Counted from the first letter of the stretch, positions 49,165-57,985 are shown. The stretch: DNA of 64,000 bases from Streptomyces albiflavescens (GCF_014645835.1 NZ_BMMM01000001.1:372001-436000); one strand, 5' to 3'. A program made the numbers and translations. Notes: generated by a model not told the origin, from the letters alone.

Positions 49165-49919
49165 GACGGCGCCCCCTTGCCGTCGAAGGCCTTCATCCGG
49201 TCCAGGACCTTGTCGGCCGTCGGGGATTGCATCCGGTCCACGAGGCGTCCGTCGGCGAGGAAGACGACCTCGTCGGCGTGCGCGGCAGCCACCGGGTCGT
49301 GGGTGACCATGACGACCGTACGGTCCATTTGGCGCACCGCCCGGCCGAGGAGGTTCAGGACCTCCCCGCCGGAGCGGGAGTCGAGGTTGCCGGTGGGTTC
49401 GTCGGCGAAGACGACATCGGGCCGGCCGGCGAACGCCCGGGCCACGGCAACCCGTTGCTGCTGTCCGCCGGAGAGCTCGCTGGGGCGGTGGTGGAGCCGG
49501 TCGCGCAGGCCGACGACGTCGACGAGCGCGTCGATCCAGTCGCGTGAGCCCTTGGATCCGGCGAGGTCCATCGGCAGCGAGATGTTCTCCGCCACGGTCA
49601 GCGTCGGGACCAGGTTGAACGCCTGGAAGACGAAGCCGATGCGGTCGCGGCGCAGCAGCGTGAGGCGGCGGTCGTCGAGCGTGCCGAGTTCGGTGTCGCC
49701 GATGTACGCGGCTCCCGAGGTGAGTGTGTCCAGACCCGCCGCGCAGTGCATCAGGGTGGACTTGCCGGAGCCCGAGGGCCCCATGATCGCGGTGAAGCGA
49801 CCGGCCGGAAAGCCGACGCTCACCCCGTCCAGGGCCCTCACGGCGGTGTCTCCGCTGCCGTACACCTTGACGGCGTCAGTGACACCCGCGGCATGACGCG
49901 TGGTGGTCGCGGTGGTCAC
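49161..49919 (-). CDS. ABC transporter ATP-binding protein (MacB/LolD type)
   Basis: 252 residues. Walker A GPSGSGKST, the QAFNLVPTLTVAENI Q-loop, signature LSGGQQQRVAVARA, Walker B VVFADEPTGNLDS and the H-loop MVTHD are all present. It is overlapped by 4 bp at both ends, so it forms an operon with the SHOCT and permease genes. Confidence 0.95.
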   Translation of the reverse strand: MTTATTTRHAAGVTDAVKVYGSGDTAVRALDGVSVGFPAGRFTAIMGPSGSGKSTLMHCAAGLDTLTSGAAYIGDTELGTLDDRRLTLLRRDRIGFVFQAFNLVPTLTVAENISLPMDLAGSKGSRDWIDALVDVVGLRDRLHHRPSELSGGQQQRVAVARAFAGRPDVVFADEPTGNLDSRSGGEVLNLLGRAVRQMDRTVVMVTHDPVAAAHADEVVFLADGRLVDRMQSPTADKVLDRMKAFDGKGAPS

Positions 49920-50224
49920 GCCGCTCCCCCCTTGCCCATGCGCCCGAACTGCTCGTCCAGCACGGAGAGCCGGCGCCAGTACTCGTCCTCGTCGATCTCT
50001 CCGGAGGCGAAGCGGCGGCCCAGCACGGCGATCGGCGAGTCACCCGTCGGGCGGGTGTCGCCGTCGGGGCCAAAGCGGCCCATCGCACGCCACGGACCAC
50101 GGCGGCCGCGCAGGCCGGTGCGGCGCAGCACGGTCACGACGCCGATCACGACGGCGGCCCAGATCAGCGGGAAGAACAGGATCCACGGGCCGGGTCCGCC
50201 GTCCCAGTTCGCCAGGGTCTGCAT
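49916..50224 (-). CDS. small membrane protein with SHOCT domain
   Basis: 102 residues. One membrane segment (WILFFPLIWAAVVIGVVTVL) is followed by a basic stretch and a C-terminal SHOCT motif (PIAVLGRRFASGEIDEDEYW). SHOCT is a short oligomerisation domain. First gene of the ABC operon and divergent from the TetR gene; perhaps an accessory subunit of the exporter. Confidence 0.88.
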   Translation of the reverse strand: MQTLANWDGGPGPWILFFPLIWAAVVIGVVTVLRRTGLRGRRGPWRAMGRFGPDGDTRPTGDSPIAVLGRRFASGEIDEDEYWRRLSVLDEQFGRMGKGGAA

Positions 50225-50373
50225 GGTGAGTCATCTCCTCGGTGGAATCTGTTGCGATGCTTCGAGATTGGCTCCGAGTGGGGGTCCGAGTCGTCGTACG
50301 GCCAGCGGCCGTGTGCGTACCTCCGTGGGAGTACGCGGGGCGTCCCGGGCTGCTCCTGGAAGACATCGACTTC

Positions 50374-50393
50374 TGTACCTACTGGTATGTACA
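50374..50393. promoter_or_regulatory. TetR-type operator between SHOCT-ABC operon and TetR gene
   Basis: TGTACCTACTGGTATGTACA is a near-perfect 20-bp palindrome (TGTAC and TAC arms mirrored, one mismatched pair). It lies 8 bp before the TetR ATG and 150 bp before the SHOCT start, and is the expected autoregulatory site. Confidence 0.65.
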
Positions 50394-50401
50394 GTTGGTC
50401 C

Positions 50402-50980
50402 ATGAGCACTCCGGACCGACTGATCGAGTCCACCCGCGAGCTGTTGTGGGAGCGCGGTTACGTGGGCACCAGCCCCAAGGCGATCCAGCAGCACGCCGGC
50501 GCGGGACAGGGCAGCATGTACCACCACTTCAAGGGCAAGCCCGATCTGGCCCTCGCCGCGATCCGCCGCACCGCAGAGGAGCTGCGTGCTACTGCCGAGG
50601 GCGTACTGAGCGCACCCGGATCGCCGTACGAGCGCATCGAGGCGTATCTGCGCCGTGAGCGCGACGTGCTGCGCGGGTGCCCCGTCGGGCGGCTGACGAT
50701 GGACCCGGACGTCATTGCGAGCGACGAACTGCGCGCGCCCGTCGACGAGACGCTCGCCTGGTTGCGTGAGCGCCTCGCCGGAATCGTCGAAGAGGGCAAG
50801 GAGCGGGGCGAGTTCGCGCCCGCGCTCGACGCGGAGGAGATCGCCGCGACGATCCTCGCGACCGTCCAGGGCGGTTATGTGCTGGCCCGCGCGTCCGGGT
50901 CACCCGCCGCCTTCGACACAGGAGTTCGCGGACTGCTCTCGCTGCTCACGTCGACACGTGTCCCGCCTGCACGAGCGTGA
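50402..50980 (+). CDS. TetR-family transcriptional regulator
   Basis: 192 residues. The HTH is at about residues 1-48 (LIESTRELLWERGYVGTSPK, then AIQQHAGAGQGSMYHHFKGK). The C-terminal domain carries RGCPVGRLTMDPDV, a LmrA/YxaF-like feature. ATG 50402 follows the operator at 50374; the upstream open frame is not family-like. It may control both the ABC operon and the DUF4865/phosphotriesterase-like genes downstream (24 bp gap). Confidence 0.9.
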   Translation: MSTPDRLIESTRELLWERGYVGTSPKAIQQHAGAGQGSMYHHFKGKPDLALAAIRRTAEELRATAEGVLSAPGSPYERIEAYLRRERDVLRGCPVGRLTMDPDVIASDELRAPVDETLAWLRERLAGIVEEGKERGEFAPALDAEEIAATILATVQGGYVLARASGSPAAFDTGVRGLLSLLTSTRVPPARA

Positions 50981-51004
50981 CGAAGCCTGAGGAAGGACAT
51001 CCCC

Positions 51005-51589
51005 ATGCATGCCATGCAGTACGAGCTCACCTTCCCCGCCGACTACGACATGGACATCATCCGCGCGCGTGTCTCCCGGATCGGGCACCTGCTCGACGAC
51101 TGGGACGGGCTCGGATTCAAGACGTTTCTGATGCGTGAGCGTGGGGTGGACGGTTCGCCGGTCAACCAGTACGCGCCGTTCTACCTGTGGAACACCGCGG
51201 AGGGCATGAACTCCTTCCTCTGGGGCGGTGCGTTCCAGGGGCTCGTCAGCGACTTCGGGCGCCCCGTGGTGCAGCACTGGACCGGTCTCGCGTACGAGGA
51301 GGGCGGCGCCGCCGGCTCGCCCGCCAAGGTCGCGGTGCGATGGCGGCGGCCCGTTCCCGAGGGAGTGGAGCTGTCCGAGGTGATGGAGGAGGCCGGGCGC
51401 GAGGCCGGGCGGCTGGCAGCGCTGGACGGAGCGGTCTGCGCGGCCGCCGCCGTCGATCCGCGGCACTGGGAGGTGGTGCACTTCTCGCTCTGGGACCACG
51501 ACTCCCCCAAGGCTTCGGGTGAGGTCTTCCGGGTCCTGCACATGTCGGCGCCCGAACGCGACCGGTTGCCGCGAGGCCGACAGTGGTGA
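51005..51589 (+). CDS. DUF4865-family protein
   Basis: 194 residues. The N-terminal MQYELTFPADYDMDIIRARV and DWDGLGFKTFLMRERG are the core of the DUF4865 family, often found beside TetR genes. NQYAPFYLWNTAEGMNSFLW and GRPVVQHWTGLAYEEG suggest a dimeric ferredoxin-like (monooxygenase-like) fold. Function unknown. GAAGGAC ribosome site before ATG 51005. The next gene overlaps its stop. Confidence 0.85.
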   Translation: MHAMQYELTFPADYDMDIIRARVSRIGHLLDDWDGLGFKTFLMRERGVDGSPVNQYAPFYLWNTAEGMNSFLWGGAFQGLVSDFGRPVVQHWTGLAYEEGGAAGSPAKVAVRWRRPVPEGVELSEVMEEAGREAGRLAALDGAVCAAAAVDPRHWEVVHFSLWDHDSPKASGEVFRVLHMSAPERDRLPRGRQW

Positions 51590-52494
51590 ACACGGTTCGC
51601 ACGGTCCTTGGGGACGTCCCGCCCGAGGAGCTGGGGGTGTGCGACGCGCACGACCACCTGTTCTTCGCCAGCCCCCAACTCCGCGGTCAGGAACTGCGCG
51701 ACGCGTCCGCCGCGCGGGCCGAACTGGCCGCGTTCCGCGCGCAGGGGGGCACCGGTGTGGTGCAGTGGACGCCCTACGGCCTGGGCAGGCGCGCCGCGGA
51801 CCTGCCGCCGCTCGCCCGCGACACCGGCGTCCACGTGATCGCCGCGACCGGACTCCACCAAGCGGCGCACTACACCCCGGAGTTGCTCACCGAGTTGCGC
51901 GGGAAGCTGGCCGAGGTGTTCGTGTCCGAGCTGACGGCGGGGATCGGCACGTCCGGGGTGCGCGCCGGACTGATCAAGGTCGCGGGCGGCTTCCATGCCC
52001 TGGACGCGCACGCCCGCTGGACGATGACCGCCGCCGCCGAGGCCCACCACGCCACCGGAGCGCCGATCGCCGTTCACCTGGAGCTGGGCACGGGCGCTCT
52101 CGACGTACTCGACCTGCTGTGCGGCGAGTTGGGCGTGCCCCCGCACCGGGTGGTCCTGGGCCACCTCAACCGCTCACCCGACTTCGTGGTGCAGCGCGAG
52201 GCCGCCGAGGCGGGCGCCCATCTCGCCTTCGACGGCCCCTCGCGCGCCCACCACGCCACCGATTGGCGCATGCCCGACGCCCTACGCGCCCTCGCCGACG
52301 CCGGTTTCGGTCACCGGCTGCTCCTCGGCGGCGACACGACGACCGCCGCCGCCCGCTCGGTCGACGGCGGCCCCGGGATGCCGTATCTGCTGCGCCGGGT
52401 GCGTCCCCGGCTCGAAACCGCCCTGGGCAAGGAGCTGGTGGACCGCATCCTCACCGAGAACCCCGGGCGCGCCTTCGCCGCCGAGTGGCGTTAG
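51583..52494 (+). CDS. phosphotriesterase-family metal hydrolase
   Basis: 303 residues. Metal ligands are visible: His23 and His25 (DAHDH), Lys132 (GLIKVAGG; carboxylated lysine in the family), His165 (AVHLELGTG), His194 (LGHLNRSPD) and Asp251 (LLGGDTTT). This is the amidohydrolase-type TIM barrel of phosphotriesterases and related lactonases. GTG 51583, or GTG 51586 that overlaps the DUF4865 stop, is the start. A lactone or ester substrate is more likely than a phosphotriester. Confidence 0.88.
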   Translation: MVNTVRTVLGDVPPEELGVCDAHDHLFFASPQLRGQELRDASAARAELAAFRAQGGTGVVQWTPYGLGRRAADLPPLARDTGVHVIAATGLHQAAHYTPELLTELRGKLAEVFVSELTAGIGTSGVRAGLIKVAGGFHALDAHARWTMTAAAEAHHATGAPIAVHLELGTGALDVLDLLCGELGVPPHRVVLGHLNRSPDFVVQREAAEAGAHLAFDGPSRAHHATDWRMPDALRALADAGFGHRLLLGGDTTTAAARSVDGGPGMPYLLRRVRPRLETALGKELVDRILTENPGRAFAAEWR

Positions 52495-52522
52495 ACCACC
52501 GACACGTCCGCGGAGTGACGGA

Positions 52523-52753
52523 TTGGAGCTCGGTCATCCGCTCTTCGACCGCGGTCCGCGGGGGGTGTCGCCGACGGCCGAGGGCCACCGATTCCGTGAA
52601 GAGGCCGACCAGGCAATCGAGTTGAGGCGTTCCTACCGCGAGGAGCGCCCCGCCCCGGCAACGCGCGAACCGTTCCCGATCGGGTTGTGCGTGTGCCGAA
52701 CCGACCTGCGGCGACCGCTCGTCGCGGCGCTCTGGAGTCTGACCAGTTCCTGA
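52523..52753 (+). pseudogene. LysR-family regulator remnant
   Basis: The reading begins LELGHPLFDRGPRGVSPTAE, followed by GHRFREEADQAIELRRSYRE: the end of the LysR HTH and the linker helix. The first about 40 residues of the HTH are missing (a stop lies just upstream) and the effector domain stops after about 25 residues. A truncated leftover on both sides, lying between the phosphotriesterase-like and ROK genes. Confidence 0.75.
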
Positions 52754-52756
52754 CCC

Positions 52757-53998
52757 TCAGACCTCGGCCAGGGCCGCCGGCGGGTCGTCGAGCACCGGCT
52801 GCCACGCCAACTCGGCCGCGCCCACCAGGCTGTTGTGGTCCAGTGTGCAGGCGAGGATCGGTACGCCGCCGCTCTGCCCCCACAGGCTGCGGTCGGCGAC
52901 CACGGCACGCAGCCGGTCCGGGTCGGCGTCGAGCAAGGTGCGGTGCAGCCCGCCGAGGATGATCCGGTCCGGGTTGAGGATGTTGACGAGGCCGGCGAGT
53001 CCCAGGCCCAGCCGGTCGATGAGCGCCTCGGTGGCCATGCGGACGCCCGGGTCGGCGTACTGACCGCGGATCAGGTCGTTGGCCTGCTGGAGCAGCGACA
53101 CCTCGGGGCCGGGGGCGCGGCCGGCCGCGGTGAGGAAGGCCAGCGGATCGGCCTCGACGTCGAGACAGCCGCGGCTGCCGCAGTAGCAGGGGCGGCCCTC
53201 CGGGTTGACGGTGAGGTGGCCGACCTCGAGGGCGAGCCCCGAACTGCCGGTGTGCAGCCGCCCGTCGAGCACGAGCGCGCCACCGACGCCCCGGTGCCCC
53301 GTGGCCACGCAGAGCAGGTCGCGGGAGCCGCGGCCCGCGCCGTGGCGGTGCTCGGCGAGAGCGGCGAGGTTCACGTCGTTGGCCGCGAACGCGGGTCCCT
53401 GGATGCCGGCCGCGCGCACCCGCTCGGCGAAGATCTGGCGGACGGGGGCGCCCGCGGGCCAGGCCAGGTGCAGCGGGTTGAGCGCGAGCCCCTCGGGTTC
53501 GGCGACGGCGGACGGCACGGCGAGTCCGGCGCCCACGCAACGCCGCCCGGTCTCGCGGAGCAGTTCGGCGCCGGCCTCGACGACCGAGCCGAGCACCTTG
53601 GCCGGATCGGCGTCGACGGTCTCGCAGCCGGGCGCGGTCGCGACGATCCGGCCGCCGAGGCCGACCAGCGCGGCGCGGAACCCGTCGGCGTGCACCTGCG
53701 CGGCGAGCACGACAGGCCCGTCCTCGGCGACCTCGAGGCGGTGCGAGGGGCGCCCCTGGGAACCGGCGGCGGCCCCAGGTCGCGCGTCGACCCGGATCAG
53801 CCCCAGCGCCTCCAGCTCCGCGGCCACCGCGCCCGCCGTCGCCCGGGTGACCCCCAGTTCGGCGGTGAGCACGGCCCGCGTCGGCGCACGCCCGGTGTGC
53901 ACGAGCTCCAGCGCCGGACCGAGCGCGCCGCGCCCCCGGTCCAGCCGCGTCCGCGTGTTCCCTTCCCCCGCCGCCCGGGGGCCCGCCTTGCCGTTCAT
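52757..53998 (-). CDS. ROK-family transcriptional regulator
   Basis: 413 residues. An N-terminal winged HTH (LTAELGVTRATAGAVAAELE) is followed by a ROK domain with the zinc motif HLTVNPEGRPCYCGSRGCLD and a phosphate loop region CVATGHRGVGGALVLDG (degenerate compared with GTGIGAG). It is probably a sugar-responsive repressor. ATG 53998 overlaps the AlkB-like stop by 4 bp, so the two are co-transcribed. Target genes may be the amino-sugar module at 58 kb, which is inference only. Confidence 0.9.
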   Translation of the reverse strand: MNGKAGPRAAGEGNTRTRLDRGRGALGPALELVHTGRAPTRAVLTAELGVTRATAGAVAAELEALGLIRVDARPGAAAGSQGRPSHRLEVAEDGPVVLAAQVHADGFRAALVGLGGRIVATAPGCETVDADPAKVLGSVVEAGAELLRETGRRCVGAGLAVPSAVAEPEGLALNPLHLAWPAGAPVRQIFAERVRAAGIQGPAFAANDVNLAALAEHRHGAGRGSRDLLCVATGHRGVGGALVLDGRLHTGSSGLALEVGHLTVNPEGRPCYCGSRGCLDVEADPLAFLTAAGRAPGPEVSLLQQANDLIRGQYADPGVRMATEALIDRLGLGLAGLVNILNPDRIILGGLHRTLLDADPDRLRAVVADRSLWGQSGGVPILACTLDHNSLVGAAELAWQPVLDDPPAALAEV

Positions 53999-54726
53999 GA
54001 GGGCGAGTCTCCCATGATCCGCTCATCCGGTGGCCCATGCGGTGGCCCAGCGCCTGATGCGCCGCACGGGCGCTGGAAGCCGCTCACCCGCAGCGTGACG
54101 TTGAGCCGGCCGGTGAGCCCCAACTCCGGCGGTGCCGTTCCCGCGTACACCCGCGGCACCCCGTGATACGCGAGCCGCGACGCCCCGCCGAACACGAAGA
54201 GATCCCCGCTGCGCAGCTCGACATCCGTGTACGGCCGCGCGCGGGTCTGCGTGTTCCCGAACCGGAAGAGACAGCTGTCACCGAGGCTCAGCGACACCAC
54301 CGGCGCGTCCGACTTCTCGTCGCTGTCTCGGTGCATACCCATGCGGGCGTCGGCATCGTAGAAGTTGATCAGCGCGATGTCGTACGCCGCTGTCGCCGCC
54401 CGGGCTCCCAGGGCGTCCGTGACCGCGCGTCGGCCGAGATCGTCCAGCCATCGCGGAAAGGGTTTCACGGGGGCGCCGTCACCGTCGGCGACCGTGCGGG
54501 CGTACCGGTACGGGTACCAGTGCCAGCCCAGGCAGACCTGCCGGGAGGTCATCGTGCCGCCGCCGGGGGTGCGCACCGTGCGCAGTCCGGCCGGTGGGCG
54601 GGCCCAGACGCGGCAGGCTTCCAGGAGCTCCCGCTGGCGGTCGGCGTCCAGCCAGTCGGGGACATGCACCGCGTCAGGCGCGATCTCCGTCCGGCTCCGG
54701 GGGAACAGCTCCGCGTCCGTCGACAT
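53995..54726 (-). CDS. alkB: AlkB-like Fe(II)/2-oxoglutarate dioxygenase
   Basis: 243 residues. Iron ligands His132 and Asp134 (MHRDSDEK) and His188 (YHGVPR); the 2-oxoglutarate Arg pair lies in RLNVTLR (207, 213). GHWH-like CLGWHWYPY and the length agree with bacterial AlkB, which oxidatively demethylates alkylated DNA bases. GAGG lies before ATG 54726. Overlap with a ROK regulator gene is unusual for a repair enzyme. Confidence 0.9.
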   Translation of the reverse strand: MSTDAELFPRSRTEIAPDAVHVPDWLDADRQRELLEACRVWARPPAGLRTVRTPGGGTMTSRQVCLGWHWYPYRYARTVADGDGAPVKPFPRWLDDLGRRAVTDALGARAATAAYDIALINFYDADARMGMHRDSDEKSDAPVVSLSLGDSCLFRFGNTQTRARPYTDVELRSGDLFVFGGASRLAYHGVPRVYAGTAPPELGLTGRLNVTLRVSGFQRPCGASGAGPPHGPPDERIMGDSPS

Positions 54727-54851
54727 GGTTCCATCCTCGCGCACCCGCCCCGACCGGGTCTGAGCTGCGGCTCGGTCGAGCGGCAGCGGAGCATGCGGGC
54801 GGCGTGGGGGCGTGTCCTGCCCTCCCCCGGGTCGCATAGCCTTGACCCACG

Positions 54852-55994
54852 ATGAACGACCGGATGAGCACACCCTGGGGCGAGTACGCGCTCGCCCGCT
54901 TCCCCGAGGACCCGCGCGAGCAGCTGCGTGCCTGGGACGCCGCCGACACCTATCTGCTGCGGCACCTCGCGGAGAGCGGAACTCCCCTGACCGGATCGGT
55001 CGTGATCCTCGGCGACCGCTGGGGCGCGCTCGCCACGGCGCTGTCGGCGCACCGGCCGACGCAGATCACCGACTCCTTCCTGGCGCACGAGGCGACTCGG
55101 GCGAACCTGGCACGGGCCGGTGCCGAGGAGGCCGCCGTACAGCTCCTCACCACGCAGGACACCCCTCCCGCGCGCATCGACGTACTGCTCGTGCGGGTGC
55201 CGAAGAGCCTCGCCCTGCTGGAGGACCAGCTGCACCGGGTGGCGCCCGGTGTGCACGAGGGGACGGTCGTCGTCGGCACCGGAATGGTCAAGGAGATCCA
55301 CACCTCCACGCTGAAGCTCTTCGAGCGGATCCTCGGCCCGACCCGCACCTCGCTGGCCGAGAAGAAGGCGCGGCTCATCTTCTGCACCCCGTTCCCGGGC
55401 ATCGCGCGGGACACCAACCCGTGGCCGTACAGCTACCAGCTCCCCGACGGCGTCGGTCCGGTCTCCGGCCGGACCGTCGTGAATCACGCGGGCGTCTTCT
55501 GCGCCGACCGTCTCGACATCGGCACCCGATTCTTCCTCCAGCACCTTCCGCGCAGCCGCGGTTCCGAGCGGGTCGTGGACCTGGGCTGCGGAAACGGGGT
55601 CGTCGGTACGGCCGTCGCGCTGGCCAATCCCGAGGCCGAGGTGCTGTTCGTCGACGAGTCGTACCAGGCCGTGGCCTCGGCGGAGGCGACGTACCGGGCG
55701 AACGCCGACGGGAGCGCGGAGTTCCGCGTGAGTGACGGGCTGGCGGGCATCCCCGCCGGAAGCGTCGACCTCGTCCTCAACAACCCGCCGTTCCACTCGC
55801 ACCAGGCGACGACGGACACGACGGCCTGGCGGATGTTCTCGGGGGCACGGCGCGCGCTGCGGCCTGGTGGCGAGCTGTGGGTGATCGGCAATCGCCACCT
55901 CGGCTATCACCTGAAGTTGCGCCGTCTCTTCGGCAACAGTGAACTCGTCGCCGGTGACGCGAAGTTCGTGATCCTCAGAGCCGTCAAGAAGTAG
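54852..55994 (+). CDS. RlmG-like rRNA (guanine-N2)-methyltransferase
   Basis: 380 residues in two Rossmann-like halves. The first half lacks SAM motifs and the second has DLGCGNGVVG and the catalytic LNNPPFHSH, as in RlmG/RsmC. Length agrees with RlmG (23S rRNA G1835 in E. coli). Divergent from the AlkB-like gene over 125 bp. It overlaps the convergent AraC gene at the 3' end by 11 bp. Confidence 0.9.
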   Translation: MNDRMSTPWGEYALARFPEDPREQLRAWDAADTYLLRHLAESGTPLTGSVVILGDRWGALATALSAHRPTQITDSFLAHEATRANLARAGAEEAAVQLLTTQDTPPARIDVLLVRVPKSLALLEDQLHRVAPGVHEGTVVVGTGMVKEIHTSTLKLFERILGPTRTSLAEKKARLIFCTPFPGIARDTNPWPYSYQLPDGVGPVSGRTVVNHAGVFCADRLDIGTRFFLQHLPRSRGSERVVDLGCGNGVVGTAVALANPEAEVLFVDESYQAVASAEATYRANADGSAEFRVSDGLAGIPAGSVDLVLNNPPFHSHQATTDTTAWRMFSGARRALRPGGELWVIGNRHLGYHLKLRRLFGNSELVAGDAKFVILRAVKK

Positions 55995-56757
55995 CGCCGC
56001 GCAGTACGCGCGGTGGGGCTCCGAGTTCGCGGCGGCACGCCTTGTTGAAGGCCTGCAGGTCGGGGATGCCGACCGAGGCGGCCACGGCCGGGATGGAGAG
56101 CGTCGAGGCGCGCAGCAGGTGGTGGGCGCGCTCCAGTCTGCGGCGGCGGATGTAGGCCACGACCGTGGTGCCCGTCTCGGTGCGGAAGAGCCGCGTGAGG
56201 TGGTTGTGGGAGACCCCCGCGGCGCGGGCGATCTCGGGGATGGCGAGCGGGGCGGCCAGGTGGGCCTCGATGTGGGCGATCGCCGTGCCGACCGCGGGGT
56301 GAGGGCCCGGTCCCGTGACGGCGGAGGGTGTCAGATGGGCGATGCGCCACAGAGCGGTCCAGATCTCCGCCCGGGTCCGTTCGGGCGCGCCGGGAGCCGC
56401 CACGATCGCATGGAGCAACAGGTCGGAGAGGGCGGGGAGTTCGGGCCCCGCGTCCTGCATGACGGGGACCGTGCGGGGCGGGCCGACCGGGGCGATGCGC
56501 AGGTGGGCGTAGAGGTGTTCGGAACGGCCTTGATAGCGGTAGCGGACCGTGGTGCCGGGCGGTACGAGGCTCACCCGGCCGGGACGGATGAGGTGCGCCG
56601 TACCGTCGACGGTCAGTTCGGCGTCGTACTGGTAGAGGTGAAGCTGCCACAGCTCCGGCAGCCGGAAGACATCCGTGGGGCTCGCGACGCCGTGCACACC
56701 GACGCCGACGTTGACGACGGCGGGTGGCTCGCCCAGGTGCAGCTCGGTCTCCCGCAT
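55984..56757 (-). CDS. AraC-family transcriptional regulator
   Basis: 257 residues. A cupin-like N-terminal domain (about 35-105: HLYQYDAELTVDGTAHLIRP, SLVPPGTTVRYRYQGRSEHL) and a C-terminal double HTH (AIPEIARAAGVSHNHLTRLF, STLSIPAVAASVGIPDLQAF). Divergent from the phytanoyl-CoA-dioxygenase-like gene with 71 bp between starts, so it is its probable activator. Confidence 0.92.
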   Translation of the reverse strand: MRETELHLGEPPAVVNVGVGVHGVASPTDVFRLPELWQLHLYQYDAELTVDGTAHLIRPGRVSLVPPGTTVRYRYQGRSEHLYAHLRIAPVGPPRTVPVMQDAGPELPALSDLLLHAIVAAPGAPERTRAEIWTALWRIAHLTPSAVTGPGPHPAVGTAIAHIEAHLAAPLAIPEIARAAGVSHNHLTRLFRTETGTTVVAYIRRRRLERAHHLLRASTLSIPAVAASVGIPDLQAFNKACRRELGAPPRVLRGATS

Positions 56758-56828
56758 GGTGAAAAACTACCAGCAGTGATGAGTGAGGCCAACGCGCCGA
56801 CCTGGGGCGCCGCCCTACGTTGGGACCC

Positions 56829-57662
56829 ATGACCCACACATGGGAGCACACAACCGGCGGCCCGCTGTCGAGTTCGGTGCGGATGGCTCGCTTCGTGGCC
56901 CACGGCTCACTGCGGCTGGACGCCGTGGTGCCGCCGGAGATGAACGCCGAGGGGATGCAGGTGCTGCGCCGGGGCCTGCCCGATGTGCCGTACGGGAGCC
57001 CTGTGCCGGACGCCTACCCCAAGGGGTCCTTCGCCCGCCGGCTCCTCGAACTTCCGGTGGTGGCAGGGGCGTTGCGCAGTCTCGTCGGGCCCGACCCCAC
57101 CGTCGACCATCACGCCGTCCACATCCGCGAGCCCCGTGAGGGACAGGCCCAGCCGCTGCACGGTGACGCGATCATCGATGTGCGCACCGACGCCTTCGAC
57201 GTCCAGTTGATGTACTACCCGCAGGACGTCACCCTCGACATGGGCGGCACCTTGAGCGTGCCCGGCAGTCATCTGCGGCGCACCAACGAGTCGGACACCG
57301 GGCGCTACCAGAATCTGCGCGGGCAGAGCCGACTGGTCTGCCCGGCCGGCACCGTGGTGTTTCTGCACCATGGGCTGTGGCACGGCGGCCGGCGCAACGA
57401 CAGCGACACGGTCCGCTACATGTTCAAGATCCGCTTCAATCCGACGGTGCGGCAGCGACGGCTGTGGGACACCTCGGACCTCGCGGACCCTCGGGTCGCC
57501 GAGGAACTGGCCACCACTTTCCCTTGGTACGAGCCCGCCACCGGCCGCCTCGAGATCTACAACCGCGTCCTGATGTGGCGCGCGCTCACCGGGGACGACA
57601 CCTTCGACCTGGACCACTGGGTGACCCGGGTCTCCAACCGCCCTCAGGGGGAGGCCGCATGA
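56829..57662 (+). CDS. phytanoyl-CoA dioxygenase-family (Fe/2OG) enzyme
   Basis: 277 residues. The double-stranded beta-helix iron ligands are probably His111 and Asp113 (LHGDA) and His185 (HHGLWHGG); GGTLSVPGSHLR is the conserved turn of the PhyH family. It hydroxylates a small molecule with O2 and 2-oxoglutarate; the substrate is unknown. No ribosome site is evident before ATG 56829. The following small gene overlaps by 4 bp. Confidence 0.85.
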   Translation: MTHTWEHTTGGPLSSSVRMARFVAHGSLRLDAVVPPEMNAEGMQVLRRGLPDVPYGSPVPDAYPKGSFARRLLELPVVAGALRSLVGPDPTVDHHAVHIREPREGQAQPLHGDAIIDVRTDAFDVQLMYYPQDVTLDMGGTLSVPGSHLRRTNESDTGRYQNLRGQSRLVCPAGTVVFLHHGLWHGGRRNDSDTVRYMFKIRFNPTVRQRRLWDTSDLADPRVAEELATTFPWYEPATGRLEIYNRVLMWRALTGDDTFDLDHWVTRVSNRPQGEAA

Positions 57663-57985
57663 CCATCCGTCAGCAGGTCCTGGTTCTCTACCTCGCCACC
57701 TCCGCCCTGGACTCGGACGTGGTGGGCTGGTCGGCCTACGACGGCACCGGCCGCACCTCCCCCACGACCGGGGACGGTGACGAACCCCCGTACAGGTCCG
57801 GCGTGCACGCCCTGGAGGACGGCTGGCGGCTGTTCCAGGCGGCGCAGCTCATCCCGCCGTATCCAGGGCGCGAGTACGACGTGTCGTTCCTCAAGCACGA
57901 GTTCTTCTTCGAGAGGCTGGTCGAGACCGAGACCGGATCCGGGGCGGGGGAGCTGAGGCGGGGCCGCCTGAGGTCAGCCCCGTAG
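57659..57985 (+). CDS. hypothetical protein co-translated with the PhyH-like enzyme
   Basis: 108 residues. ATG 57659 overlaps the dioxygenase TGA (ATGA). The N-terminal part is well ordered (QQVLVLYLATSALDSDVVGW, then PYRSGVHALEDGWRLFQAAQ), with many aromatic residues (YDVSFLKHEFFFERLVETE). No known domain. Its coupling indicates a partner or co-enzyme of the dioxygenase. It overlaps the convergent aldolase gene by 12 bp. Confidence 0.8.
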   Translation: MTIRQQVLVLYLATSALDSDVVGWSAYDGTGRTSPTTGDGDEPPYRSGVHALEDGWRLFQAAQLIPPYPGREYDVSFLKHEFFFERLVETETGSGAGELRRGRLRSAP

